The notes below the pieces were generated by a model that saw only the letters and a list, made by a program, of their open reading frames with translations, was not told the origin of the DNA and made no database searches. From contig NC_090168.1 of NCBI RefSeq assembly GCF_017916325.1, forward strand, positions 236,192-300,191: a stretch of 64,000 nt of DNA. The letters run 5' to 3'. Every line of letters begins with the position of its first letter. The stretch's first letter is position 1. The position numbers were made by a program, and so were the translations under genes. The stretch is from Leishmania martiniquensis. Taxonomy: Eukaryota > Euglenozoa > Kinetoplastea > Trypanosomatida > Trypanosomatidae. Positions 10,386 through 19,901 of the stretch are shown in pieces.

Positions 10386-11047
10386 CTGTGCGTCCCTGTC
10401 ACGCGAGTGTCACTAGAGGTGCGCGCCTTTGTCGAGGAAAGAGAAGAGGGCCTGTCGTGCGAGTGGGTGAGTGCGCGCACCACAGCACGGCTGTGCCGCC
10501 GAGCTCAAAAGAGAGAGAGGGGAAATTCGCAGCCCACGTATCATTCGCAGCCCACCTTCCCGCATACACGACGCCACCGGAAGGCTACACACGCACACGT
10601 CAAAGGTTGGTCAGAGCAAGCATTGGCGGCGAGGAATACAGCCCTTTACAAACAGGTGCTGCGCCATCCCCTCTACCCCGCTTCCTTCCTCCGCATCGTA
10701 CGATTCGATGGCGCGCTCGCGTCCGACAGATTCTCCCGAGGGACGAAGAAGCCGTGGCATATCGAGCGTGTTTGTTCTGCCTCCCACCGTGGCGTCTCTC
10801 TACGTCATGCGGTATTTTCTTGAAATGCTAAGGAGCGCAGCGGGAAAAAGTCAGAGCAGCCTCCCTCCACGCCCGAAAGCTTTTTCGGGCATGTGTAAGT
10901 GTGTGTGTGTGCCGCCTCTTCGTTTATCGCCCCGGTGCACAGTGGGGCAGCTGCAGTCAAATGCCCCTTTTTTTCGTGTCTTTGTGAATTTCGATTCGTC
11001 GTTTGCGCCCCTCATCGGTGCGACGCAGCAGCGCGGCAACCGTCATT
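10386..11047. other. Spacer upstream of rtcB
   Basis: No gene is supported. In the minus sense, a pyrimidine-rich stretch near 10,440-10,460 followed by several AGs is a plausible spliced-leader acceptor zone for rtcB. A perfect 8-bp hairpin (GCCCGAAA / TTTCGGGC, 4-nt loop) lies at 10,871-10,890. Confidence 0.5.
10871..10890. repeat. Short perfect inverted repeat (hairpin)
   Basis: An 8-bp perfect stem with a GCTT loop lies in the non-coding stretch upstream of rtcB. No function is assigned. Confidence 0.6.
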
Positions 11048-11598
11048 TTTCCTCTCCTCCATATCGGCTACACAGCACACCAGCGCAACGCCGCTTCCCC
11101 TCTCCATCCCCGCGCCGCCCTCTCGCAGGCCCGATCCCCTCGCGCAAGGCAGCCGCGTACACACACACACACACTACAGCAGCCCGCAAGGGCTCTGTCA
11201 TCCGAGCATCATCGCTGGCACAAGCTACACACACACAACGCCTCGCAGCTCGCCCCGCAGCTGGCACACACCATGCCGGCCGCCACATACAGCGGCCGCC
11301 CGCGGGGGCGGCTCAGGCCCCTCACACAAGTCGGCACTGCGGCTAGGAGGGCAGCACCCACGGAGTCGCGCGGCCGCGCTGCCAATCGCATCCATGGCAC
11401 TAACGCGTCTGCCGTCACTCCGCCCACGTCGCTCCGGCGCCACGCCGCACCGCACCTGACCTCAGACATCCGCGCCGGTACACCGCTCTGAGCTCCCGCT
11501 ACGCCGCGGGCGCCACAACCCATGTTGCCATGAGAAGCGCTTCGTCATGGGCAGCGGACGGGATAGGGGAAGGTGGGCGCTGCGTTGGCATCCCCGGA
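11048..11598. repeat. 551-bp dispersed repeat, copy 1 (SIDER-like)
   Basis: It is identical to 27,645-28,195 in the same orientation at a constant offset of 16,597 bp, apart from one substitution I can see (T at 11,288, C at 27,885). It includes an internal CA microsatellite at about 11,158-11,174. The size of about 0.55 kb, its intergenic position and the decayed relative at 8,680-8,790 suggest a SIDER-type degenerate retroposon. I cannot confirm the family signature by eye. On the minus sense the element ends in GAGGAAA, a possible short A-rich tail. Confidence 0.85.
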
Positions 11599-12465
11599 CA
11601 GACATACACACACACAGTGAGCGGGGGCACACCGCCCCCTTCTCGAGCCACCACACGCGCTGTGCGGAAGGTCTTCCTCCCTACCCCTCCCCCCTCTTTC
11701 ATCATTAGGGGAAGAGGGGCACAGCCGTAGGTGCGCACAGGCGCGTCAGAGCCTTTGGCGTTGGGTACTGAAGGAACCACGCGACGGAAGAGAAAATGTT
11801 CGCACCGATAGACTGTCATTACCTCGGCCAGCAGCTGCAACCAGTATGGAGCCTGTCACTTTCCCCGTGATGGCAAAAGAGGGAGGCGAAGCTGGAGTCA
11901 GCAAAAGTGAAGGCCCGCAAGAGATGGGGAACGGAAATGGCACCGAGTGAATAAGTGCTGTCTCCAGAGCACCTCCCTATGCTTGAGGGCCACGGCTGGG
12001 GACTCCAGCCACGAGCATTCGAAGAGGGGTCGTCGGTGATCACACGCCGCCTCGTTTGCCCAATGCAACTGCGGAGCATCTGGTATCATCGTATAAACGT
12101 ATCGAGAACCTGTCAAATCCGCCGCTAGACTCAGGGTGAAGATGCATCGACAACAAAAGCAATGGCGCCTCTATACGTATGCCTCACAAGCAGAAGAAAA
12201 ACGCGCGCTCGAGTGTGCAAGGATGCGCAGATGCTCTTCCGTCCCCTTACTCACCGCTGCGTTCTCGCTTAGCGAGAACGTGTTCGCAGAACGAGAGACA
12301 TGAACACCGCAGGCCATCCCCAGATGTCCTCTGCTTTAGTGTACAGCGTGCCGAAGCGGCAGCGCACGCCCTCTGCTGCACAAGCGCATCGACGCAGCTT
12401 CTCCGCAGCACCAAATATCGCGGATAAGGGTGGCCCCCCCTTCCCCCCCTATCACGACGAGTTTA
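11599..12465. other. Spacer between the 551-bp repeat and the zinc-finger ORF
   Basis: No gene is supported. It contains a perfect hairpin at 12,260-12,280 and C-rich homopolymers at about 12,434-12,448. On the minus sense it would be the 3' UTR of the short zinc-finger ORF. Confidence 0.5.
12260..12280. repeat. Short perfect inverted repeat (hairpin)
   Basis: A perfect 9-bp stem (CGTTCTCGC / GCGAGAACG) with a TTA loop is followed by a second small dyad, GTTCGCAGAAC. It lies downstream of the zinc-finger ORF in the minus sense. Confidence 0.6.
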
Positions 12466-12768
12466 CTAACGTGAAAGCCCAGCCCCCAGCAGGTGATCCT
12501 CGAGCATCGCCTGGCGGCGAATGCAAAACGCTTTCCTCGTACACTCTCTGCATCCAGGTTTGCCTCCGAGGAGGTGGACGTTGGGGCAGCACCGACTGCA
12601 GAGCTGACGACCACACCAGTCGCAGTTGGTACTCCAGCAGAACAACCCAAAGTGCACGCCACAGTCCTCGCACATCTCACGGTCGTGATGGCGGCTTTCC
12701 TCTGAGGCTGCTGTGTACGCGATGGGTGGAATGGCCGCCTTGACATCATCTGGGATCTCATCATGGGT
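12466..12768 (-). pseudogene. FYVE-like zinc-finger ORF, short gene or remnant
   Basis: The minus-strand frame is open for 100 codons between a TGA at 12,769-12,771 and a TAG at 12,466-12,468. The only candidate ATG is at 12,675, giving 69 aa that start directly on the first zinc ligand (MCEDCG). The Cys pattern is C-x2-C-x12-C-x2-C-x4-C-x2-C-x13-C-x2-C, close to the spacing of FYVE fingers. The basic RHHC motif that binds PI3P is absent (STNCDWCG instead). The 31 residues before the ATG (IPDDVKAAIPPIAY and on) look like ordinary coding sequence, which suggests that a longer gene lost its N-terminus. It could instead be a genuine 69-aa protein. In the minus sense a pyrimidine tract ending in TTTAGG near 13,010 could serve as splice acceptor. 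Confidence 0.45.
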
Positions 12769-14278
12769 TCACAGCGGATTTAGCGACTGGCCCATTTCAA
12801 GGGCGTAAAAAGGCACGTTCCACAACACGATGTGGATGGCGAACACGAAAACGATGCCGTCACGCGGGTTCGTGTAAGCCACTAATGGCGCGTGGCCAAG
12901 AGGGCAAGCTGATCCGCGCGCCTGCTGATGCGTATCCAAGCGGAAGCGTAAATGTCTGTGCCTGTGTGAGCGTGTTGGCGCGTGTGTCTGATGTGGATCG
13001 CTTCCTAAAGTGGAAAGGACAGCAGTGGGCAGGGGGAAAGAGCTCCCACACACACACATACACATACACTTACACTTAGAGAGACCGAGGGAGGCGAAAG
13101 AGGGCAGCGAAAAGAAAGCTGTAGCGACGCCCATCCTGCAAGCCTTTCTGTATCGGCGACGTGCACAGCCACTCAGGCGGTCATGGAAAAACATCGTGCA
13201 CACGCGCACCGCGTTGTCACTGGTCTTACGAGATGCGTCAAAATGATGCACGGCGCACTCTTTCACCGCTCCCGGCCCCCACCCCTATCTTTCCCTATTT
13301 TCACCTCGCCCAACGCCACGCATGCGTGTGTGTGTGTGTGTGTGTGGAGAGAGAGCGGCAGACGAGGCACGTTCAAGGAACATTTTTCTGACGCACACAC
13401 ACACACAGGGATCGCTCTAGCCGGGCTTGAGAGAGAGAGGGGGGGTCACGAAAAACGAGTACGCAGCTCGCGACGGGAACAAAAAAAAAGCTGCAGAGCC
13501 CCCCCCCTCCCTTTCACAACACACAAACACAGATGATGGACGGAGAAGACGTCTGGGCTGCTTCATGGCGCCCGGTAAGGACGGGGGGGAAGTGCTGGCG
13601 TGAGGGTGCCCTGTGCAAGCGAGCGCTATCAGCCAAGGTGTGCGCGTGTGCCGCCATTCTGCACCATAAGGTTTCCCTTCTACTTTTTTGTGTGGCGTCA
13701 CACACGCGTGCTTCTCCCTCCTCTTCGTCTCGCTGCCACCGTTTCGCCGCAGAGGCGCCAGCGCCTCTCTACCATATGCTTGCGTCTCCCCGGCGACGTC
13801 GCTGCACAAGACCACAGACGCACGACTCGCGCTTATGTATCGACATCAACCACTACGGCCACCACTACAACCCGCTTGCAGCCTCTTGACCCGTCGCCTG
13901 GAACGTTTTCGCGTTACTGCACCAGACACGCACGATGCTCTCCACTCCGTCCCGCTCTGCGAGCGCAGAGCTCCTGCAAGCGTTGAAGGCGCACGGCGAT
14001 CTGGACCACGAACATCGCTGGCGATGACGGCGACGACCAGAGCGGCTACTTGCTACAAAACGCGGCGAAGCTCACAGACTGCCACCTACGCCGATCGCGC
14101 CGTTGAGCGCGCTGTCATCAAAGGCATAAGAGGCGAACCACACCTCAGCCACGTGAAAAAAAAGCACACAGATAACAAAAACGTCCATCATTACCGCCAC
14201 AGATACTAAACTGCTTGCCGGTGGCCGCGCCCGCGAGTGAACAGCCGTCCTCCCACGCACAAACACACAAACAGGAGA
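12769..14278. other. Spacer upstream of the zinc-finger ORF
   Basis: No gene is supported. There are CA/GT runs at about 13,046-13,075, 13,325-13,347 and 13,395-13,409, short A and C homopolymers near 13,480-13,510, and a perfect 8-bp hairpin at 13,751-13,768. Open frames on both strands are low in complexity and unlike known proteins. Confidence 0.5.
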
Positions 14279-14894
14279 GCACACCATCTCATTCCCAACC
14301 GCCCCTGACTGCATCCTCGTCGCCCAGGACAAGAAGCCCTGCCGTCGAAGCGGGGCGTGCGCACAGCACGCTCCCACGCCCCCATCTCCAGGTGCGCGCT
14401 GCATTCACGGCCCTGCTCGAGGGCGCAAGCGGTGACGCCTGCCGTACAGGCAGCAGGGGGTGGGGGCCTAGGCGCACGTCGGACGTGCCCAAGGAGAGCG
14501 CGCGCCGGCTCCAGGTCAGGGCCCTCGGAGGCCCCGCGCCCTCCCTCTATCCCACCGCGCCACCACCACCCCCCAAGTCGCCTCGAGGCGCTGCCCTCCA
14601 TCATGCTAGGTGGCAGCCCTCCGCACACTCAGCTCGGGGGACTTGGCAGGGCCCCCAGTCGTGCCCTCACCATCTTTCCGGCACCCGTGCCCCACCAGCC
14701 TGCCCGGCAGGATGCGGGAGATGCCGCGCATGCCGAGCGCATACACCTCCGGGGCGACTGCTGCGGATCCCCCCCGCCCACCTCGCTCATCGCCCGTGCC
14801 TCTCTCGCCCGTCGATACGTGGCTCGGATGGGATGCATCATGCCAGCTGCGCATGGCAGCGCTCGCATGCCCGCACCCAGGCGCCTCTTCCAGG
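14279..14894. repeat. 616-bp dispersed repeat, copy 1 (inverted partner at 37,003-37,618)
   Basis: Its reverse complement is found, essentially without change, at 37,003-37,618 (coordinates sum to 51,897 throughout, so there is no net indel). Similarity fades after GCGCCT at about 14,886-14,894. All frames stay open for long stretches because the element is very GC-rich, but nothing in the translations resembles a protein family. A diverged fragment sits at 8,437-8,540. It is probably a SIDER-type or similar non-coding dispersed repeat. Confidence 0.85.
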
Positions 14895-15093
14895 ACCATC
14901 TAGCCGTCTCAAGACGCGAAATGGCGTAAAGGAAAAACGTCGAGCGGTAAAGATTTACGGCGCTACAGCGACGTAGTCGACCCCCGTGCGAAAGAAAGCG
15001 AGCGGCCAAAAAAAGTGAGAAAGCGCTGACGGAGCAGATGGAAATGCAGAGGAAAGAGGCGAACAAAGCGCGACGCAGTCGCATGCGCAGGCG

Positions 15094-16860
15094 TCAGTGC
15101 GCCTTCTCCACTTCCACTCGAGCTTTCTTCCTGCCCTTACTTCTGTTCGGAGATGGATCAGACTCTTCACCTTCATCACCGCCACTGTCGGAGCCGTCTT
15201 CGTCGCCGCTCTCGTCGTTGCGCTGCCGCCGCGCCCGGGGATCCACCGCCTCGTAGCGCCACGATGCGCACAAGTCCAGCGCCTCCAGCTCAGATAACTG
15301 ATCACTGCCGGACCCCGTAGGTCCTCCGTCCGCAAGGGCGGCAGGCCTGCACATGACCGCCTTGATGCGCTCCTCCAGGTATGGCATACGTACAGGTAGC
15401 TCCTGGACCTTGACGGGGATGTTGGCGTTGAAGCTGCACGTCTTGGCCGGCACCCCTGTCTCGGACGGCGCTGCAGCGCTCAGGTGGAGAAATGAGACAC
15501 ACCCGTTACGTTTGAGCACAAACGCAGTGGCGTCGTTGCTGCTGGCCACCGCTGCTGGCCTGGCGTCTAGCGGCGTGCGGCTTGCGGATACCATTACCGG
15601 ATGCATGCTGTGGGCACCAACGTTGTCGTAGATAGGCACAAAGAAGACGTCGGTGCACCGCTCATACGCAATGAGGACGCCGCGCGGGCAATCGCGCGGA
15701 TGACGCGGGCAACCCAAGTCATCCATGCCGCTTGTGAGCATCACTACCCCTACGACAGGGCCAAAGTCTTCTGGTTGGCCGCCCGCCGTATGAGGGCGGA
15801 AGGTGCTAATCAGGTGAAACGTCTCGCTGTTGCTCTCGATCGGTAGGTTGTTCTTGGCAGCCCAGAAGTGCACGTCACCCGCGTGTGTCCCAGTTACGTA
15901 GTAGGAGTAGGGAGCGTTCAACAACTTGTTTTGCTTGTTGACGCGGGCTGCGTTCTTGTAGTAGGAGGAGTCATACACTGCTTCGTCCTCTACGTAGGCG
16001 ATCTCGGTCACGCACGTGACGGCTGATTGCACAGCACAGCGTGTCCACAGAAACTGTTCCACCACATATGTTTCGGGAAAACGACTGACACGCGCGTGGC
16101 GATCTTTGTCGCAGGTGAACAGGCGGCGGCATGCCACACCGCTGCACTCCTCAGAGGCTGCTACCGGTTCGATTCGCGGCACGGGCGCCGTGAGGTAGAG
16201 GGTGGAGATGGTGCTGAAGTGCTGCAGCAGAAACGCAGCCGGTTTCGTTGAGTCGCCGTCCACCTCGATCGTGTGTGATGGTGACCAGCTCAAGCGGATG
16301 CGGTAAACCTCGCCGAACTTGTCGGCAAACACTATCGTCCCCTCCGGGCATGTGGCCAGCGATGTGATGCGTTTTGTATGCGGCCCATACTGGTATGACG
16401 GCTTCCAGTACTCTGCCTCGGCCAGCTCCTTCCCCCTCGAAGACGTTGGCGGCGGGCCCGCTATGAAACTCCTGCGGTGATCGCCGCCTACGCAGTCTGC
16501 CGTGTCCGTCTCACCATCGCCACCGCCTTGGCCATCGCTGATGTCGTCGTCGACGTCGGAGGAGGAGTTCTGAAGGGCTTTCGGATTGTTATGCCGTTCC
16601 GACGAAACGTTGTACACGTTGATCAACTTCTTATCCCCAGCACTCACAACGCACAGAGGGCCATCAGGGATTTGCAAGAAGGCCACGGCACGCACAACTT
16701 GGCCGTCGTCGACCACGATAGAGTTGTGCGGCGACGGGGTCGTGTCGTCACCAAGCGGGTAGCGGCCAATGATGAGCGTCGACTCGAACCCCATCACAAC
16801 AGCCTTGCGTGGCAGCGTGGCCACACTGAGCGATGGCGCATCGCTCAAGTTGTGCGGCAT
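15094..16860 (-). CDS. TRM82: tRNA (guanine-N7)-methyltransferase non-catalytic subunit, WD40 (Trm82/WDR4)
   Basis: This encodes 588 aa. It is the WD40 partner that stabilises the Trm8/METTL1 enzyme making m7G46 in tRNA. Evidence is WD-type blade sequence plus two family hallmarks: ADKFGEVYRI near residue 177 and CDKDRHARVSRFPETYVVE near 250, which match the strongly conserved ADKFG and (D)RD/E-x-H-x-R-V-S-x-(Y/F)P blocks of Trm82/WDR4. It is longer than yeast Trm82 because of acidic and low-complexity insertions (about residues 85-130) and a C-terminal acidic then Lys/Arg-rich tail. The frame extends upstream only by a TTG, so the ATG at 16,860 (MPHNLSDAP) is the start. In the minus sense a pyrimidine-rich stretch lies upstream of 16,900. 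Confidence 0.85.
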   Translation of the reverse strand: MPHNLSDAPSLSVATLPRKAVVMGFESTLIIGRYPLGDDTTPSPHNSIVVDDGQVVRAVAFLQIPDGPLCVVSAGDKKLINVYNVSSERHNNPKALQNSSSDVDDDISDGQGGGDGETDTADCVGGDHRRSFIAGPPPTSSRGKELAEAEYWKPSYQYGPHTKRITSLATCPEGTIVFADKFGEVYRIRLSWSPSHTIEVDGDSTKPAAFLLQHFSTISTLYLTAPVPRIEPVAASEECSGVACRRLFTCDKDRHARVSRFPETYVVEQFLWTRCAVQSAVTCVTEIAYVEDEAVYDSSYYKNAARVNKQNKLLNAPYSYYVTGTHAGDVHFWAAKNNLPIESNSETFHLISTFRPHTAGGQPEDFGPVVGVVMLTSGMDDLGCPRHPRDCPRGVLIAYERCTDVFFVPIYDNVGAHSMHPVMVSASRTPLDARPAAVASSNDATAFVLKRNGCVSFLHLSAAAPSETGVPAKTCSFNANIPVKVQELPVRMPYLEERIKAVMCRPAALADGGPTGSGSDQLSELEALDLCASWRYEAVDPRARRQRNDESGDEDGSDSGGDEGEESDPSPNRSKGRKKARVEVEKAH

Positions 16861-17751
16861 TGTTCTGACCAAACGGTCGCGACCCGTTCGTTCCTGCTGG
16901 AAAGACTACCTCGCACGTGTATGCGGGCTTGTGCCTGGGTGTGACGTCTGTCTGTCTGTCGATATGGGGAAGGAGAGGAGGGGGAGACAGGTGCGTATAC
17001 GAGGGAAAGAGCGAGACGAGCAAGAAAAAAAAGGAAACATGAGCACGAGAAGAGAGCGGTGACAGCAACTCGTGCCGACTCACCCATATTTTTTTTTGGA
17101 GTGGTTGCTGTTCCTTTCGCACACACACCCACACTTTCTTTTCTTTGAGGAGGGAGGAGGGAAGCTGTTTCCTTTAACAGCCCTTGTCCAACTGAAGAAA
17201 CGCTGAATGGGCGGAAGGCTGAGAGCAGCGCAAGCGGCGACCGAGACGAGTGGGTATGGCTGCATGTTTAGGCCCATGGCCAGCGGATGAGGTAGGAGCA
17301 CAGGGGTGAAGCGCATGGAAAGCACCACATGTGCACATCTGCAATTCGACCCACACAAGGCGCGGGGGCGTACGGAATGTGCAATTCAACTGCAGGATCG
17401 GCAGTTCCACTGCGTCCAAAAAACTGTCTCATCCCCTTCATAGATTCCACCCACAACTCTTCCTCTTCCCTGCCGCCGTGCCGCCCTGTGTGTGTGTGTG
17501 TACGTTCTCAAACTTATCTACGCAGGTGGATGATGCGGCATGCGTCACTAGCGCTGAGCAGCTGTTTGCAGAGCGTGAAAGCTCAGCGGAACATTTTTAT
17601 ACGTTGTCTCATAAGAGCATCCCCCCCACACACACACGCACACACAGACACGCACACACGCATGCACTCCTTGGAGCGTCACTCCTTTTCGTGGCTCCTC
17701 CTCTACCTCCGCGAGTCCATACACGTAACCGCCGTGCGGGACTGCGCCAGC
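16861..17751. other. Spacer between TRM82 and the NKAP-like gene
   Basis: No gene is supported. There is a GT run at 17,487-17,501 and a CA-rich run at about 17,625-17,660. The minus-sense sequence near 16,940-17,040 is pyrimidine-rich and may provide the TRM82 splice acceptor. Confidence 0.5.
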
Positions 17752-18921
17752 TCAGCTTTCCTTTCTGCTGTCTATGAACTGCGCAAGTTCAAGGACCAGT
17801 TGCTCATCCATGCGCTCATCTTCTACCTTGCGGAACTGCTGCTGCAGCTTTGCCGCCTCGTGCTCATGCAGCTGCCGTTGAATGCGATCCACATACATGC
17901 GAGATGCCACGGAGCGGGAGCCGGACATGACATAGCCCAGTTTCTCTGCAGCCGCGATCTCCTCGGCAGTTTGTCCCACCTCGCCGCGGCGTGGGGCTCG
18001 CTTGAACTGACTGAGAAACTCCGCTCGAGTCATCTGCGATGGGTGCTTGGCAGCAACCGCATCGGCGCCGCCGGCAGCGCCAGCCGCGGCGTTGGGACCG
18101 CCTTCATGAAGCCTGCCTGTGTCCCCTGATCCTAGCGGATCTGTGCGACCCGGAACGTGAACCGTAAAATCATCGTCATCGCTGTTTCCGCCACGGACAG
18201 AGCTCGCATGCAGCTGCTGCGAGTCGTTCTTTAGAGTAGAGCCGCCAGCAAATCGAATCCGCTTTTGCCCTACGCTGGGCTGGACCCCCGTCTCTTCCGG
18301 CAGGGCTCGCCTCAAAGGCATGGGCGCGACTGCCACAGGAGCGTGCTGGGCGAGATCGCGATGTTGGGCCCTGGCCTTGGCCACAAGCTTTGCGAGGGCG
18401 CTCTTTGGCGCGGCAGGAAGGCGCGCGGTTACGTCACTTTCTTCACTACGGCTGACCTTCTGCGGAGGCTCGGCGGATACCCTGGTGGGATCTGCCACGG
18501 CTGTAGCGATCGAAGCCGATGCGAGCCCATCGCTGGCTGCCGGCGACTCGTTATCGGCGACTATGGCCCCAGCAGAGCCGTCAGCACCTTTCCCTGCGTC
18601 GTCGGCAGAGGCTGACCGGTAGGGGTATCCGGTGGCGTGGAGAACAGAGGACACATACCTACGAACCTCATCGGCGCGTTGCAGCAAGATTGCCTCGGCC
18701 TCACTGCGAGCCGAAGTGCTCTCGCCTCCGCCTTCCTCCGCCGGTGACGCAGCATCATAGCGGAGCCGGCGTCGACGCTGCTCACGGCGACGGCGCAACT
18801 GAATAAAGTTGGACTGCCACAACCAAAACCCCTGCACGCTGTACAGGTTCTCTTCAAGGCTGCGGCACATCATCTGCTCCACCTCTTCCCCAGACGGAAT
18901 ATCTGTCGGTGCGGTAGCCAT
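17752..18921 (-). CDS. NKAP: NKAP/SynMuv family C-terminal domain protein
   Basis: This encodes 389 aa. The last 90 residues carry the family signature: APRRGEVGQTAEEIAAAEKLGYVMSG, written here as RAPRRGEVG plus GYVMSGSR. This is the conserved C-terminal block of NKAP (human RRGEIG...GYVMSGSRH), a nuclear protein associated with spliceosomal complexes and transcriptional repression. The first 60 residues are a Trp/Arg-rich helical segment (GFWLWQSNFIQLRRRREQ). The middle is low in complexity, with a DDDD acidic stretch. The start is ATG 18,921 (MATAPTDIPS). In a trypanosomatid a role in trans-splicing RNP assembly would be plausible, but that is inference. Confidence 0.75.
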   Translation of the reverse strand: MATAPTDIPSGEEVEQMMCRSLEENLYSVQGFWLWQSNFIQLRRRREQRRRRLRYDAASPAEEGGGESTSARSEAEAILLQRADEVRRYVSSVLHATGYPYRSASADDAGKGADGSAGAIVADNESPAASDGLASASIATAVADPTRVSAEPPQKVSRSEESDVTARLPAAPKSALAKLVAKARAQHRDLAQHAPVAVAPMPLRRALPEETGVQPSVGQKRIRFAGGSTLKNDSQQLHASSVRGGNSDDDDFTVHVPGRTDPLGSGDTGRLHEGGPNAAAGAAGGADAVAAKHPSQMTRAEFLSQFKRAPRRGEVGQTAEEIAAAEKLGYVMSGSRSVASRMYVDRIQRQLHEHEAAKLQQQFRKVEDERMDEQLVLELAQFIDSRKES

Positions 18922-19901
18922 GGTGAGTTACGCCCAAATGCTTTTGCTGATGGCGCGCCGTCGAAAAAAAAAAGAGGAGCACTTGAAAAGCGCCACAACA
19001 CCTGCAGTACCGTGGTGAAACACAATACACGGAAAGACAGAGAGAAATTGGGGAAAGGGGGGAGGAGGGGGACACTAAGAGCGGAGAGCGTCAGCAAAAG
19101 AGCACTGGTGAATAAAGAGGGATACCAAAACTTTGGACGGAAGATGAGGGGAAAGGGACAGCAATGGGAATAGCAGAGGTGCGTGAAGGCACATATGTTT
19201 GTGCGCATTCGAATGAGTACGAAAGTATGGCAAAAGAGAAGAGAGATGCTGAGAGTGTGATGTGGAGCGGTACAGAGTCGTCCATAGTGAAAGCCGGAGC
19301 AGGCGCAACGCGAAAAAAAAAAGCAGGCGTACTCGCCGCCATGCGCGAGCAATTGTCGTTTACTGAGGTACTTGTAGCCGCGTCACGCATGCCAGCAACG
19401 GCGCCCCTACTCGACCACCACTGAAGATGCAAAAGGGGGAACACAAAGTGAGCTCGCAAAAGCCACGTGCAGGTGGCGTTAGATGAATTCGCCGCCCCCC
19501 CTCCCCCACGCACACGCACACCGACCTCTTCCTCGAAGACACGTCTGTGTGTTGCACAATGGGGTCCACATAAGGAGTACACAATAAGGAAGCAGAGAGC
19601 TGCAAGTTTCCAGCCGTTGCCAGGCAAAGCAAGCCGGTGCAACAGCATCGGCAGCAGCACCCACCATTGTAGACCACGATGGAGTCTAAGGAGGCACGCG
19701 GGCAACGGGAGGCTGAATGGAAGACCTCGTAGGGGGAGGTCGGGGGACGGGAGGAGAGGGGGGTAGAGTAGGGCGACTACCTGCGCCGAGATGAGAATTA
19801 AACGGCTGCAAGAGGAAAAAAGAGAGGGTGGGCGGTAAGGCGAGCAGAACGCACTCACGCAGCCATACACCTACTTCCGCCTGCAGCCGAGAGACTACCC
19901 T
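18922..19901. other. Spacer between the NKAP-like gene and the next upstream gene
   Basis: No gene is supported. In the minus sense, T-rich and pyrimidine-rich tracts lie at 18,960-19,080, upstream of the NKAP-like start, and at 19,310-19,325. These are good candidate splice-acceptor contexts. Confidence 0.5.

Noticed and set aside
11003..11491. Open frames shared by the two 551-bp repeats
   Set aside because: Several frames on both strands are open in both copies. This reflects DNA identity and GC richness, not protein conservation.
14215..14976. Plus-strand open frame whose protein reappears at 36,813-37,745 on the minus strand
   Set aside because: The shared protein arises because the 616-bp DNA itself is duplicated. 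Other frames of the same element are equally open and equally shared, the sequence is Pro/Arg/Ala-rich, and it has no family resemblance.
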